A stretch of DNA of 23,014 nt. Origin: UBA9676 sp036522155. GTDB lineage: Bacteria; Actinomycetota; Actinomycetes; Streptosporangiales; Streptosporangiaceae. This document shows positions 1 to 6,630 of this stretch, piece after piece; position 1 is the stretch's first letter; each line of letters opens with the position of its first letter. Where the stretch lies: contig DATDGI010000431.1 in assembly GCA_036522155.1 (NCBI GenBank), positions 1 to 23,014 on the forward strand, given 5' to 3'. The notes beneath the pieces are model-generated. The model searched no databases. It was not told the origin of the DNA and saw only the letters and a list, made by a program, of their open reading frames with translations. The position numbers and the translations under genes were made by a program.

Positions 1-389
1 CGGACCTCGACCGCCTCGCCCCGCCGCGACACCCGCAAGGTGACCTCGTCGGTGCCGTCCGGCAGGTCGGCCACGATCCAGCTGGACCAGCCCAGGGTCA
101 GCACGGTGCTGAGCCGCGGGCGCCCCTCGAAGAACTCCACCCCGGTCTTCACCCAGGTCTGCTCGTCGGCCCTGAGCATGATGCCGGCCTGGTCGTACTG
201 GCTGGCGAAGGTGCCCCGCACCCGCACCGACACGTCGAGATCCCCCGGCAGCAGCTCGCCGTACACGTGGCCGTTGTCGTGGATGTAGCCGTACCCGGTC
301 GCCCGCCAGAAGTCGGTGCCCGGGTCGACGCTGACCCTGAGCACGTCGCCTATGCGCTGCCAGCTGGCAGGCTCGTTGAGCCACTGCAT
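1..389 (-). CDS. DUF1349 domain protein (N-terminal part, runs off the left edge)
   Basis: The reverse strand is open from an ATG at 389 to the window edge, giving 129 codons with no stop, so the C-terminus is missing. A GGAGG (396-400 on the plus strand) sits 6 bases before the ATG. The protein starts MQWLNEPASW and carries TDFWRATGYGYIHDNGH, then QYDQAGIMLRADEQTWVKTG and EFFEGRPRLSTV. That order is typical of DUF1349 proteins, a concanavalin-like beta-sandwich family once annotated as 'regulation of enolase protein 1'. Full family members are about 180-200 residues, so roughly two thirds is visible. The biochemical role of the family is not established. The gene is divergent from msrB with 67 bases between the two starts, so they may share a control region. 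Confidence 0.85.
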   Translation of the reverse strand, partial: MQWLNEPASWQRIGDVLRVSVDPGTDFWRATGYGYIHDNGHVYGELLPGDLDVSVRVRGTFASQYDQAGIMLRADEQTWVKTGVEFFEGRPRLSTVLTLGWSSWIVADLPDGTDEVTLRVSRRGEAVEV

Positions 390-443
390 GGAGGTCCTCC
401 ACGGGGGTCGTCAGGTCGACGGTATCGGTATCCGGCTCGCAGG

Positions 444-449
444 TAGTCT
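444..449 (+). promoter_or_regulatory. Candidate -10 hexamer of msrB (leaderless start)
   Basis: TAGTCT fits the actinobacterial -10 pattern TAnnnT and lies 7 bases before the msrB ATG. No clear Shine-Dalgarno precedes that ATG, so transcription may begin at or next to the start codon. I found no convincing -35 at the right distance. Confidence 0.4.
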
Positions 450-456
450 CGGCTGC

Positions 457-861
457 ATGGACAAGGTGCAGCGGACGGAAGCGGAGTGGCGCGAGCGGCT
501 CACTCCGGAGGAGTACCTGGTGCTGCGGCAGGCGGGCACGGAAGCACCGTGGACCGGTGAGTACACCGACACCAAGACCGAGGGTGTCTACCATTGCCGG
601 GCGTGCGGCGCGGAGCTGTTCCGCTCCCGCGCGAAGTTCGAGTCCCACTGCGGCTGGCCCAGCTTCTACCAGCCTGCCAGCGGCGACGCGGTGGTGCTGA
701 TCGAGGACCGTTCGCTGGGGACGACCCGGACCGAGGTCCGGTGTGCCCGCTGCGATTCCCACCTGGGCCATGTGTTCGAGGGCGAGGGTTATGACGTGCC
801 CACCGACCAGCGCTGGTGCATCAACTCGGTGTCACTCACGCTGGAGCCCACGGAAGGATGA
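457..861 (+). CDS. msrB: Peptide-methionine (R)-S-oxide reductase MsrB
   Basis: This cytosolic repair enzyme reduces the R epimer of methionine sulfoxide in proteins, normally using thioredoxin. The 134-aa product is full length for a stand-alone MsrB. Two CxxC pairs (Cys47/Cys50 and Cys96/Cys99) form the structural zinc site. The catalytic cysteine is Cys121 in RWCINSVSL. Cys65 in HCGWPSF sits where the recycling cysteine is found in two-cysteine MsrBs. The frame stays open upstream to an ATG at 316, but that extension is unlike MsrB and overlaps the divergent DUF1349 gene. I chose 457 because family similarity starts there and a TAGTCT hexamer lies 7 bases before it. The next gene begins 3 bases after the stop, suggesting co-transcription. 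Confidence 0.95.
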   Translation: MDKVQRTEAEWRERLTPEEYLVLRQAGTEAPWTGEYTDTKTEGVYHCRACGAELFRSRAKFESHCGWPSFYQPASGDAVVLIEDRSLGTTRTEVRCARCDSHLGHVFEGEGYDVPTDQRWCINSVSLTLEPTEG

Positions 862-864
862 CGC

Positions 865-1224
865 GTGCCAGACAACGACGAACTCGCCATCTCGTACGAG
901 GCCGCCAGCCCGGGCACGCCGCTGCTCACCAGCGACGGCACCGAGATCGGCACCCTGGAGCACGTGCTTGAGGTGCCGGATCTGGATCTGTTCGACGGCA
1001 TGGTGGTCGCCACCGGCAACGGGCTCCGCTTCGTCGACGCCGACCAGATCGAGGTGATCACCGCCGCCTACATCCGCACCACCCTCGACCCGGCGCAGGC
1101 GCTGCTGCTGCCGGCCCCGGACGGGCCGCCGGTCTACCGGGTGAACGCGCTGGCCGACACCGGCGGTTCGATGCACGACCGGCTCGGCCGGCTGTTCCGC
1201 CGGCCGCACTGGATCAGGGAGTGA
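865..1224 (+). CDS. Small PRC-barrel-like protein, function unknown
   Basis: This 119-aa protein starts at a GTG, with a GGAAGGA (851-857) 7 bases upstream inside the end of msrB. The segment TPLLTSDGTEIGTLEHVLE followed by FDGMVVATGNGLRFVDADQI has the alternating strands and 'x-DG-x-x-IG' turn of PRC-barrel domains. PRC barrels are small beta-barrels in RNA-processing and photosynthetic proteins that usually bind partners. The C-terminus (DRLGRLFRRPHWIRE) is basic. It has no signal peptide or membrane segment. It probably shares a transcript with msrB. Its 3' end overlaps the 3' end of convergent hemQ by 11 bases, so no separate terminator fits between them. The PRC assignment rests on pattern only. 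Confidence 0.75.
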   Translation: MPDNDELAISYEAASPGTPLLTSDGTEIGTLEHVLEVPDLDLFDGMVVATGNGLRFVDADQIEVITAAYIRTTLDPAQALLLPAPDGPPVYRVNALADTGGSMHDRLGRLFRRPHWIRE

Positions 1225-1948
1225 GCGGCAGCGCGGCGACCAGCTCGCCCGGCGGTTTGCGGCGGCCGGCGTAGAAGGGGATCTCGGCCCGCGTATGCAG
1301 CCGCGCCCTGGCCCCCCGCAGATGGCGCATCAGGTCCACGATCCGGTGCAGTTCGTCCGCCTCGAACGCGAGGATCCACTCGTAGTCGTTGAGCGCGAAA
1401 CAGGCGACCGTGTTCGCGCGGACGTCGGGGTACTCCCGGGCCATCACGCCGTGCTCGGCCAGCATGGCCCGCCGCTCCGCCGGGTCGAGCAGGTACCACT
1501 CGTAGGAGCGGACGAACGGGTACACGCTCACGTAGTCGCGCGGGGCCTCCTCGGCCAGGAAGGCCGGGATGTGGCCCTTGTTGAACTCGGCCGGCCGGTG
1601 CAGGGCCATCACCGACCAGACCGGCTCACTGGCCCGGCCGAGCCGGGTGCGGCGGAACCGCGCGTACAGCTCCTGCAGGTCGTCCGCGGACGGCGCGATC
1701 CACCAGAACATGTAGTCGGCGTCCGCGCGCAGGCCCTGCACGTCGTAGCAGCCGCGGGTGACGGTGCCCTTGCCTGCCGCCTGGTCCAGCAGCGCCACCA
1801 GTTCGGCGGCGATCTCCCCGGCCGGGCCGGCGGCCGTTGCCGCCGCGTCGCGCAGGCGGAAGACCGACCACATCGTGTAGCGGATCAGCTCGTTCAGCTC
1901 ACGGGCGGGGCGCCGGCCAGGTGCGGGCGCGGAGTCAGTCGCTGCCAT
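1214..1948 (-). CDS. hemQ: Coproheme decarboxylase HemQ (ChdC)
   Basis: This enzyme performs the last step of the coproporphyrin-dependent haem pathway: peroxide-driven removal of two propionate carboxyls from iron-coproporphyrin III to give haem b. The 244-aa product has the actinobacterial start motif ELNELIRYTMWSVFRL. Spacing of conserved residues matches the Corynebacterium diphtheriae enzyme: distal His126 (KGHIPAF), Tyr143 (VYPF) 17 residues later, Trp151, and proximal His166 (AEHG) 23 residues after the tyrosine, corresponding to His118, Tyr135, Trp143 and His158. The start is uncertain. ATG 1948 lies just past the hemY stop and is preceded by GACAAT at 6 bases; ATG 1966 in the same frame would overlap hemY. 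Neither has a good ribosome-binding site. The gene follows hemY directly, consistent with a haem operon. Confidence 0.95.
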   Translation of the reverse strand: MAATDSAPAPGRRPARELNELIRYTMWSVFRLRDAAATAAGPAGEIAAELVALLDQAAGKGTVTRGCYDVQGLRADADYMFWWIAPSADDLQELYARFRRTRLGRASEPVWSVMALHRPAEFNKGHIPAFLAEEAPRDYVSVYPFVRSYEWYLLDPAERRAMLAEHGVMAREYPDVRANTVACFALNDYEWILAFEADELHRIVDLMRHLRGARARLHTRAEIPFYAGRRKPPGELVAALPLTP

Positions 1949-1952
1949 GCCT

Positions 1953-3407
1953 TCATTGTCGGGCATCGGCCGTCCGGCCGGTGACCGGCGCCCGGTCGCG
2001 GTCACGCAGGTAGGCCAGCACCTGGCCGGCCGCGCCGCGGGCGGTGGCGATGCAGGCGGGGATGCCCAGGCCGTCGTAGGCGGCGCCGCACACGGCCAGG
2101 CCGGGCTGGCGGGCCACCGCCGTCCTGATCCGCTCCACCCGGCCCAGGTGCCCGACCGTGTACTGCGGCAGGGCGCCGCCCCACCTGGTCACCCGGGCCG
2201 CGACCGGACGGCCGCGCACCCCGGTGGCGGCGGCCAGGTCGGCCGCGGCCAGGCCCGCCAGGTCGGCGTCGTCGCGCTGCAGCACGGCCTCCTCGCCGAC
2301 GCGGCCCAGCGAGCACCGGACCAGCACCAGCCCGGGCGCGGCGGCCCGCAGGTGCGGCCACTTGACCGAGGAGAAGGTGACCGCCTTGACCGGGTGGCCG
2401 TCCACGGCCGGCACCAGGTAACCGCTGCCCGCCGGCGGCCGCGGGAACCGGGCCGCGGGGTAGGCCAGCGTGACGACCGCCATGCTCGCGTAGCCGATGC
2501 CGCCCAGTTCGGCCGCGGCGCCGGCCGCGCCGGGCACCCCGGCCAGCAGCCGGCCCGCGGGGGCGGCGGGCGCCGCCAGCACCACCGCATCGGCGTCAAG
2601 GTAGCCCGGATCATGGGCGGAGCCGACGGTCAGCCGCCAGCCCGTGCGGGTGCGGGCCAGCTCGCGGGCCATCGTGCCGGTCCGCACCTCCGCGCCGGAG
2701 GCGGTGGCCAGGACGGCGGGCAAGGTACCCAGGCCCCCGGAGAGGGTGGTGAACACGGCATCCGGGGCCGGGCTGGCCGGATCGGGTGGCGCCAGCACGG
2801 CCGCCGCCTGGCTCAGCGCCGGATGCCGGCCGGACTCCGCCGCCAGCCCGGGCAGGGTCGCCTCGAAAGACAGCTCCTCCGACCGGCCCGCGTAGACCCC
2901 GCCGAGCAGCGGGTCGACCAGCCGGTCCACCACTTCCTGGCCGAACCGGGCGGCGACGTAACCGGCCACGTCCACGTCGCCGTCGCGCCGGGTGGCGGGC
3001 AGCCGGAGATCGTCACGCGCCCGGGCCAGCCCGGCCGCTGACAGCAGCCCGGAGCGGGCCAGGTCATCCAGGTCGGCCGGTACCCCCATGACCTGGCGGC
3101 GGGGCAGCGGCCGCATCCGCTGGCGGCTCCAGATCCGGGCCGCGGTGGTGCCGGGGGCGGCCAGCTCGCCGCCCAGGCCTGCCGCCCGGATCAGGCCGGT
3201 CCCTTCCGGCCGTCGGGCCAGCAGCGCTTCCGCGCCCTCGTCCACCGCGGCGCCGGCCACCTCCGAGACGGCGAGCTTGCCCCCGAGCCGGGGCGAGCCT
3301 TCCAGCACGGTGACCGACACCGGCGCGCCGGCCAGGAAGAAGGCCGCGGCCAGGCCGGAGATGCCGCCACCGACGATCACGACCTGGGGCGGGGGGGCTT
3401 GGTTCAC
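1953..3407 (-). CDS. hemY: Coproporphyrinogen III oxidase / protoporphyrinogen oxidase family (CgoX, HemY type)
   Basis: This FAD enzyme uses oxygen to oxidise coproporphyrinogen III to coproporphyrin III in organisms that also have HemQ; it is often still annotated as protoporphyrinogen oxidase (HemG/HemY). The 484-aa product has the dinucleotide-binding motif VVIVGGGISGLAA near residues 9-21, then an acidic turn VTVLEG and RLGGKL. The C-terminal flavin signature LAVCGAAYDGLGIPACI is intact, and DPLLGGVYAGR is typical of the family. The frame is open upstream to 3704 (583 aa), but that extension is low-complexity and overlaps the divergent lipoprotein gene. I chose the GTG at 3407, with AGGGTGG shortly before it. 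hemQ starts within 5 bases of its stop. Confidence 0.92.
   Translation of the reverse strand: MNQAPPPQVVIVGGGISGLAAAFFLAGAPVSVTVLEGSPRLGGKLAVSEVAGAAVDEGAEALLARRPEGTGLIRAAGLGGELAAPGTTAARIWSRQRMRPLPRRQVMGVPADLDDLARSGLLSAAGLARARDDLRLPATRRDGDVDVAGYVAARFGQEVVDRLVDPLLGGVYAGRSEELSFEATLPGLAAESGRHPALSQAAAVLAPPDPASPAPDAVFTTLSGGLGTLPAVLATASGAEVRTGTMARELARTRTGWRLTVGSAHDPGYLDADAVVLAAPAAPAGRLLAGVPGAAGAAAELGGIGYASMAVVTLAYPAARFPRPPAGSGYLVPAVDGHPVKAVTFSSVKWPHLRAAAPGLVLVRCSLGRVGEEAVLQRDDADLAGLAAADLAAATGVRGRPVAARVTRWGGALPQYTVGHLGRVERIRTAVARQPGLAVCGAAYDGLGIPACIATARGAAGQVLAYLRDRDRAPVTGRTADARQ
1955..1960 (-). promoter_or_regulatory. Candidate internal -10 hexamer of hemQ
   Basis: On the minus strand GACAAT lies 6 bases before the hemQ ATG at 1948 and overlaps the last codons and first stop base of hemY. 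The same hexamer stands 6 bases before ppk1 and 7 bases before the GTG of the MGMT-family gene. It could give hemQ its own leaderless transcript besides read-through from hemY. Being inside coding sequence, it could also be chance. Confidence 0.3.
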
Positions 3408-3537
3408 CCGTCCACCCTGGCAGACCGCGGCCGGTGGCGGCGAACCGGCGGAGGGCGCGTGCCCGCCGTGGGCCACGCGATGCCAACTCGTGACCCGGTG
3501 GCGGGAACCGGCGCATACCGGCCGGCGTCCCATCGGC
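3408..3537. other. Divergent control region between hemY and the DUF4349 gene
   Basis: These 130 bases separate the two divergent starts. I see no clear promoter hexamers, palindrome or small gene, although promoters for both sides should lie here. Confidence 0.4.
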
Positions 3538-4509
3538 ATGACAGCGCTCATGTCCAGCTCCACCGCGTCCCGCGCGGCCCGCCTGCGGTCCGCCACCGGC
3601 GCCGCCGCCGCGCTCGGCGCCTGCGCCTGCTTCCTGCTGGCCGGCTGCTCGTCGGCCGCCTCGTCCCCGTCCGCCTCCGGGGCCGCCTCCATGCACGCCG
3701 TCATGGGGCCGGAGGTGCGGGGTGCCCCGGCCGCGCCGAGCGCGGTGCCCGCGCCCGGATCCCTCCATCAGCCTGCCGTCCCGGCCCGGCTCACCGCCCT
3801 GCCCGCCAGCCAGGCGATCATCTACACGGCCAGCCTGACGGTGCGGGCCGCCGACGTCCAGGCGGCGGCCAGCCGGGCGTCCAGCCTGGCCACCGCGGCC
3901 GGCGGCTACGTGTCCAGCGAGTCCACCCACCTTGATCACGCCCACCCGGCGGACTCCACCGTGTTCATCCAGCTGAAGATCCCGGGCACCAGCTACCAGG
4001 CCACACTGGCCACGCTGGCCAGCACGCTGGGCACCCGGATCTCGCTGTCGCAGCAGGCACAGGACGTCACCCAGACGGTCGCCGACGTGTCCAGCCGGGT
4101 GGCCTCCGCGCAGGCCGCGATCGCCGCGCTGCGCGGGCTGCTGGCCCGGGCCGGCTCCGTCGGCAGCCTGCTGGCGGTCCAGGACCAGATCAACGCCGAC
4201 GAGGCCAACCTGGAGGCACTGCAGTCGCAGCAGCGGGCGCTCGCCCGCGAGACCAGCTACGCGACCGTCTCGGTGCTGGTGCTGAGCAGGCGCCCGCCGC
4301 CCGCCACGCACCCGGTGAAGATCACCGGGGGTTTCACCGGCGGGCTGACGGCCGGCTGGCGCGCGCTGCGGCAGGTGGCCTCCTGGCTCCTCACCGGGAT
4401 CGGCGCGTTCCTGCCGTTCGCAGTGTTCGCGATCGCCGCGGTCGTGCTCGCCCTGCGTGGCCGGCGCTGGCTGGCCAAGCGCCGGGCAGGCCCGCGCCCG
4501 GCCGGCTGA
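3538..4509 (+). CDS. DUF4349 lipoprotein with C-terminal membrane segment
   Basis: The 323-aa product has a basic N-terminus, a hydrophobic stretch and a lipobox LLAG|C with the lipidated cysteine at residue 37, so it should be exported and anchored on the outer face of the membrane. A Ser/Ala/Pro-rich linker follows to about residue 88. The DUF4349 region starts at AIIYTASLTVRAADV (about 93-107) and contains a long helical, probably coiled-coil segment at about 178-240 (VADVSSRVASAQAAIAALR). A membrane helix at about 283-306 is followed by a basic tail, as usual in this family. Its function is not known. ATG 3538 was chosen over ATG 3550; neither has an obvious ribosome-binding site. It lies between hemE and hemY on the opposite strand, only 14 bases from the convergent hemE stop. 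Confidence 0.88.
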   Translation: MTALMSSSTASRAARLRSATGAAAALGACACFLLAGCSSAASSPSASGAASMHAVMGPEVRGAPAAPSAVPAPGSLHQPAVPARLTALPASQAIIYTASLTVRAADVQAAASRASSLATAAGGYVSSESTHLDHAHPADSTVFIQLKIPGTSYQATLATLASTLGTRISLSQQAQDVTQTVADVSSRVASAQAAIAALRGLLARAGSVGSLLAVQDQINADEANLEALQSQQRALARETSYATVSVLVLSRRPPPATHPVKITGGFTGGLTAGWRALRQVASWLLTGIGAFLPFAVFAIAAVVLALRGRRWLAKRRAGPRPAG

Positions 4510-4523
4510 CCCAGCGCGCCCGG

Positions 4524-5561
4524 TCAGCTGGCCGACACCTCGTGCACCAGGTCGGTGAGGCGGGCCAGCACCGCGGGGTCGGTCTTCGGCGGCACGCCGT
4601 GCCCGAGGTTGAAGATGTGCCCCTCCGCGGTCCGGCCGCGGGCCAGCACGTCCCTGGCCCGCCGCTCCACCGCCTCCCAGGGCGCGAGCAGGACGGCCGG
4701 GTCGAGGTTGCCCTGCAGCGCGGTGCCGATGTCGACCCGGCGCACGGCCTCGTCCAGGCTGACCCGCCAGTCCACGCCGATCACCTCGGCACCGGCTTCC
4801 CGCATCAGCCCGAGCAGCTCCCCGGTGCCGACCCCGAAGTGGATCCGGGGCACCCCGGACGCGCCGAGCTCGGCGAAGATCCGGCGGCTGTGCGGAAACA
4901 CCGCGGCCCGGTAGTCGTCCGGGCTGAGGCTGCCCATCCAGGAATCGAACAGCTGGACCGCCGCGGCGCCCGCCGCCACCTGGATCTGCAGGAACGAGAT
5001 GGTGATGTCGGTGAGCCGGCTGAGCAGCGCGTGCCACAGTCCCGGGTCGCCGTACATCAGCGCCCTGGTCCGCTCCTGGTTCTTCGACGGGCCGCCCTCG
5101 ACCAGGTAGGACGCGAGCGTGAAGGGGCCGCCGGCGAACCCGATCAGCGGGGTGCCGCCCAGCTCGCCGACCAGCGAGCCGATGGCCTCGGTCAGGTACG
5201 GCACGTCCGGCGGTTCGAGCGGACGCAGCCGGGCCAGGTCGGCCCGGCTTCGGACGGGCCGGCCGATCACCGGCCCGACGCCGGGCTTGATCTCCACATC
5301 GATGCCCACCGCGCGCAGCGGGACCACGATGTCGCTGAACAGGATGGCCGCGTCCACCTGGTAGCGGCGCAGCGGCTGCAGCGTGATCTCGGTGATCAGG
5401 TCGGCCGTCATGCAGGCGGCCAGCATCGACTTCCGCCTGCGGGCCGTCTGGTATTCCGGCAGTGACCTGCCTGCCTGGCGCATGAACCAGACCGGGGTAT
5501 GCGGCACGGACTGGCGGCGGCAGGCCCGCAGGAAGGGGGACTCCTGGCTCGGGGCCGTCAC
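4524..5561 (-). CDS. hemE: Uroporphyrinogen decarboxylase HemE
   Basis: This cytosolic enzyme removes four acetate carboxyls from uroporphyrinogen III to give coproporphyrinogen III, the substrate for the HemY encoded downstream. The 345-aa product is full length. The first signature PVWFMRQAGRSLPEY contains Arg28 and Arg32, and Asp77 in LFSDIVV is the catalytic aspartate; these match human Arg37, Arg41 and Asp86 with a constant offset. The second signature GFAGGPFTLASYLVEGG and the C-terminal FNLGHGV (His321) are intact. The start is the GTG at 5561. No Shine-Dalgarno is visible, but GATCAT lies 7 bases before it on the minus strand. HemE, HemY and HemQ are three steps of one pathway, though the opposite-strand DUF4349 gene separates hemE from the other two. 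Confidence 0.96.
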   Translation of the reverse strand: MTAPSQESPFLRACRRQSVPHTPVWFMRQAGRSLPEYQTARRRKSMLAACMTADLITEITLQPLRRYQVDAAILFSDIVVPLRAVGIDVEIKPGVGPVIGRPVRSRADLARLRPLEPPDVPYLTEAIGSLVGELGGTPLIGFAGGPFTLASYLVEGGPSKNQERTRALMYGDPGLWHALLSRLTDITISFLQIQVAAGAAAVQLFDSWMGSLSPDDYRAAVFPHSRRIFAELGASGVPRIHFGVGTGELLGLMREAGAEVIGVDWRVSLDEAVRRVDIGTALQGNLDPAVLLAPWEAVERRARDVLARGRTAEGHIFNLGHGVPPKTDPAVLARLTDLVHEVSAS

Positions 5562-5568
5562 GAATGTG

Positions 5569-5574
5569 ATGATC
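5569..5574 (-). promoter_or_regulatory. Possible -10 hexamer of hemE
   Basis: GATCAT on the minus strand lies 7 bases before the hemE GTG, in the same geometry as the hexamers before msrB, ppk1 and others. It fits a relaxed [T/G]AnnnT pattern, and there is no good -35. The rest of the interval up to 5715 shows only the ribosome-binding site of the next gene (GGGAGG, 5701-5706). Confidence 0.25.
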
Positions 5575-5715
5575 TCACAGCCTCAGGACACGCCGGCCGT
5601 CCTCCACCGCCTCCGCGCCGCGGCATGCGACGATCGTGACCAGCCGGGCACGCGGCGGTGCTTCCCCGGGACATCCTCTCCGCGGCGGCGCCGGCGGCGA
5701 GGGAGGTCACCGGAA

Positions 5716-5925
5716 ATGGGCCAGACGTTCCGCCTGTGCAGTGAGTGCGGCGGCGACCAGTTGTTCGAGCAGCACCACAGCCTGCCGGGCAGCTGCCCGG
5801 ACTCGGCCGACGGTGAGTGCCCGGAGTGGTCCTGCACCGGCTGCGGCAGCGCGCTGCTGGCCGGATTCGTGCTGTACGCGGCCGAACCGGAAATCCTGCC
5901 GGGCATCCGCGGCCGGGTGGCATGA
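5716..5925 (+). CDS. Small zinc-ribbon-like protein, function unknown
   Basis: This 69-aa protein starts at ATG 5716 with GGGAGG (5701-5706) 9 bases upstream; the frame is open further upstream, but that part does not look coding. Two CxxC knuckles, Cys8/Cys11 (CSEC) and Cys40/Cys43 (CTGC), flank a central segment with Cys27 and Cys35. That is the layout of a single zinc ribbon. The C-terminus contains ALLAGFVLYAA, a short hydrophobic strand. It has no signal peptide. Such proteins may bind nucleic acid or a protein partner, but nothing here tells which. It is divergent from hemE and sits 30 bases before DUF3000. Confidence 0.7.
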   Translation: MGQTFRLCSECGGDQLFEQHHSLPGSCPDSADGECPEWSCTGCGSALLAGFVLYAAEPEILPGIRGRVA

Positions 5926-5949
5926 CGGCGAGCCGCGACCACGTACGCT
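5922..5949 (+). promoter_or_regulatory. Candidate promoter of the DUF3000-RNase D pair
   Basis: ATGACG (5922-5927, close to the -35 consensus TTGACN) and TACGCT (5944-5949, TAnnnT) are 16 bases apart. The DUF3000 ATG follows the -10 by 6 bases, so the transcript would be leaderless. This is the best-formed promoter of its kind in the window. Its -35 overlaps the stop of the preceding small gene. Confidence 0.5.
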
Positions 5950-5955
5950 CGGAAC

Positions 5956-6630
5956 ATGAGGCAGGTGGGCGGGGTCACGGCCGCCGGTGACCGGGCGGCC
6001 GAGGCGTTCGCGGCGGCGGTCGCGGGCCTGCGATCCGGCCAGGAGCAGGTACGTGCCGTCCGGCCGGAACTGTCCTTCGAAGATGTGCCCGCTCCCCGGA
6101 CGCTCGCGCCGTTCGCGGCCGCTTTCGCGGCCACCGTCCGGGTGGCCCAGGCCGAGGTCGCCTCCGGCCGGTTCGTGCTGCTGTTCGATCCGGCCGGCCA
6201 GCGCGGCTGGGCCGGCCCGCTGCGGGTGATCATCTACATCCGCGCCGATATGGAACCGGAGATCGCCGCCGACCCAATGCTCGGCGAGGTGGCGTGGTCC
6301 TGGCTGACCGAGGCGCTCGACGCCCGCACCTCCGGATACGCCGCGCCGAGCGGGACGGTCACCCGGGTGGTCACCGAGGGGTTCGGGGCCAAGCGGGAGG
6401 AGCCGCAGACCACCGGCTTCGAGCTGCGGGCCTCGTGGTCTCCGGTCGGCGTGCTGGGCCTGGCCGGGGACCCGGCCGAGGCTCTGGACGGGGACGGGCC
6501 GGTCGGCACGCCCGGCCTCGACGGCCACCTGGCCGCCTGGTGCGGCGCGATCTGTGCCGCCGCCGGGCTGCCACCACTGGTGGCGGGGGTGACCGCGCTC
6601 AGGCCACCCGTCCGCCGACGGGGATCATGA
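5956..6630 (+). CDS. DUF3000 family protein
   Basis: This 224-aa protein matches actinobacterial DUF3000: RPELSFEDVPAPRTLAPFA near the N-terminus, GRFVLLFDP, then EVAWSWLTEAL and VTEGFGAKREE. The family has no established function and is largely restricted to Actinomycetota. It has no signal peptide or membrane helix, so it should be cytosolic. The start at 5956 is supported by the promoter-like TACGCT 6 bases before it; no Shine-Dalgarno is present. The last four bases (ATGA) also form the start of the RNase D gene, so the two are almost certainly translated from one message. This suggests, but does not show, a role in RNA metabolism. Confidence 0.88.
   Translation: MRQVGGVTAAGDRAAEAFAAAVAGLRSGQEQVRAVRPELSFEDVPAPRTLAPFAAAFAATVRVAQAEVASGRFVLLFDPAGQRGWAGPLRVIIYIRADMEPEIAADPMLGEVAWSWLTEALDARTSGYAAPSGTVTRVVTEGFGAKREEPQTTGFELRASWSPVGVLGLAGDPAEALDGDGPVGTPGLDGHLAAWCGAICAAAGLPPLVAGVTALRPPVRRRGS

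Noticed and set aside
3408..3704. N-terminal extension of hemY to a 583-aa protein
   Set aside because: The extra 99 residues are low-complexity and precede the flavin-binding motif, which normally lies close to the N-terminus. They also overlap the lipoprotein gene.
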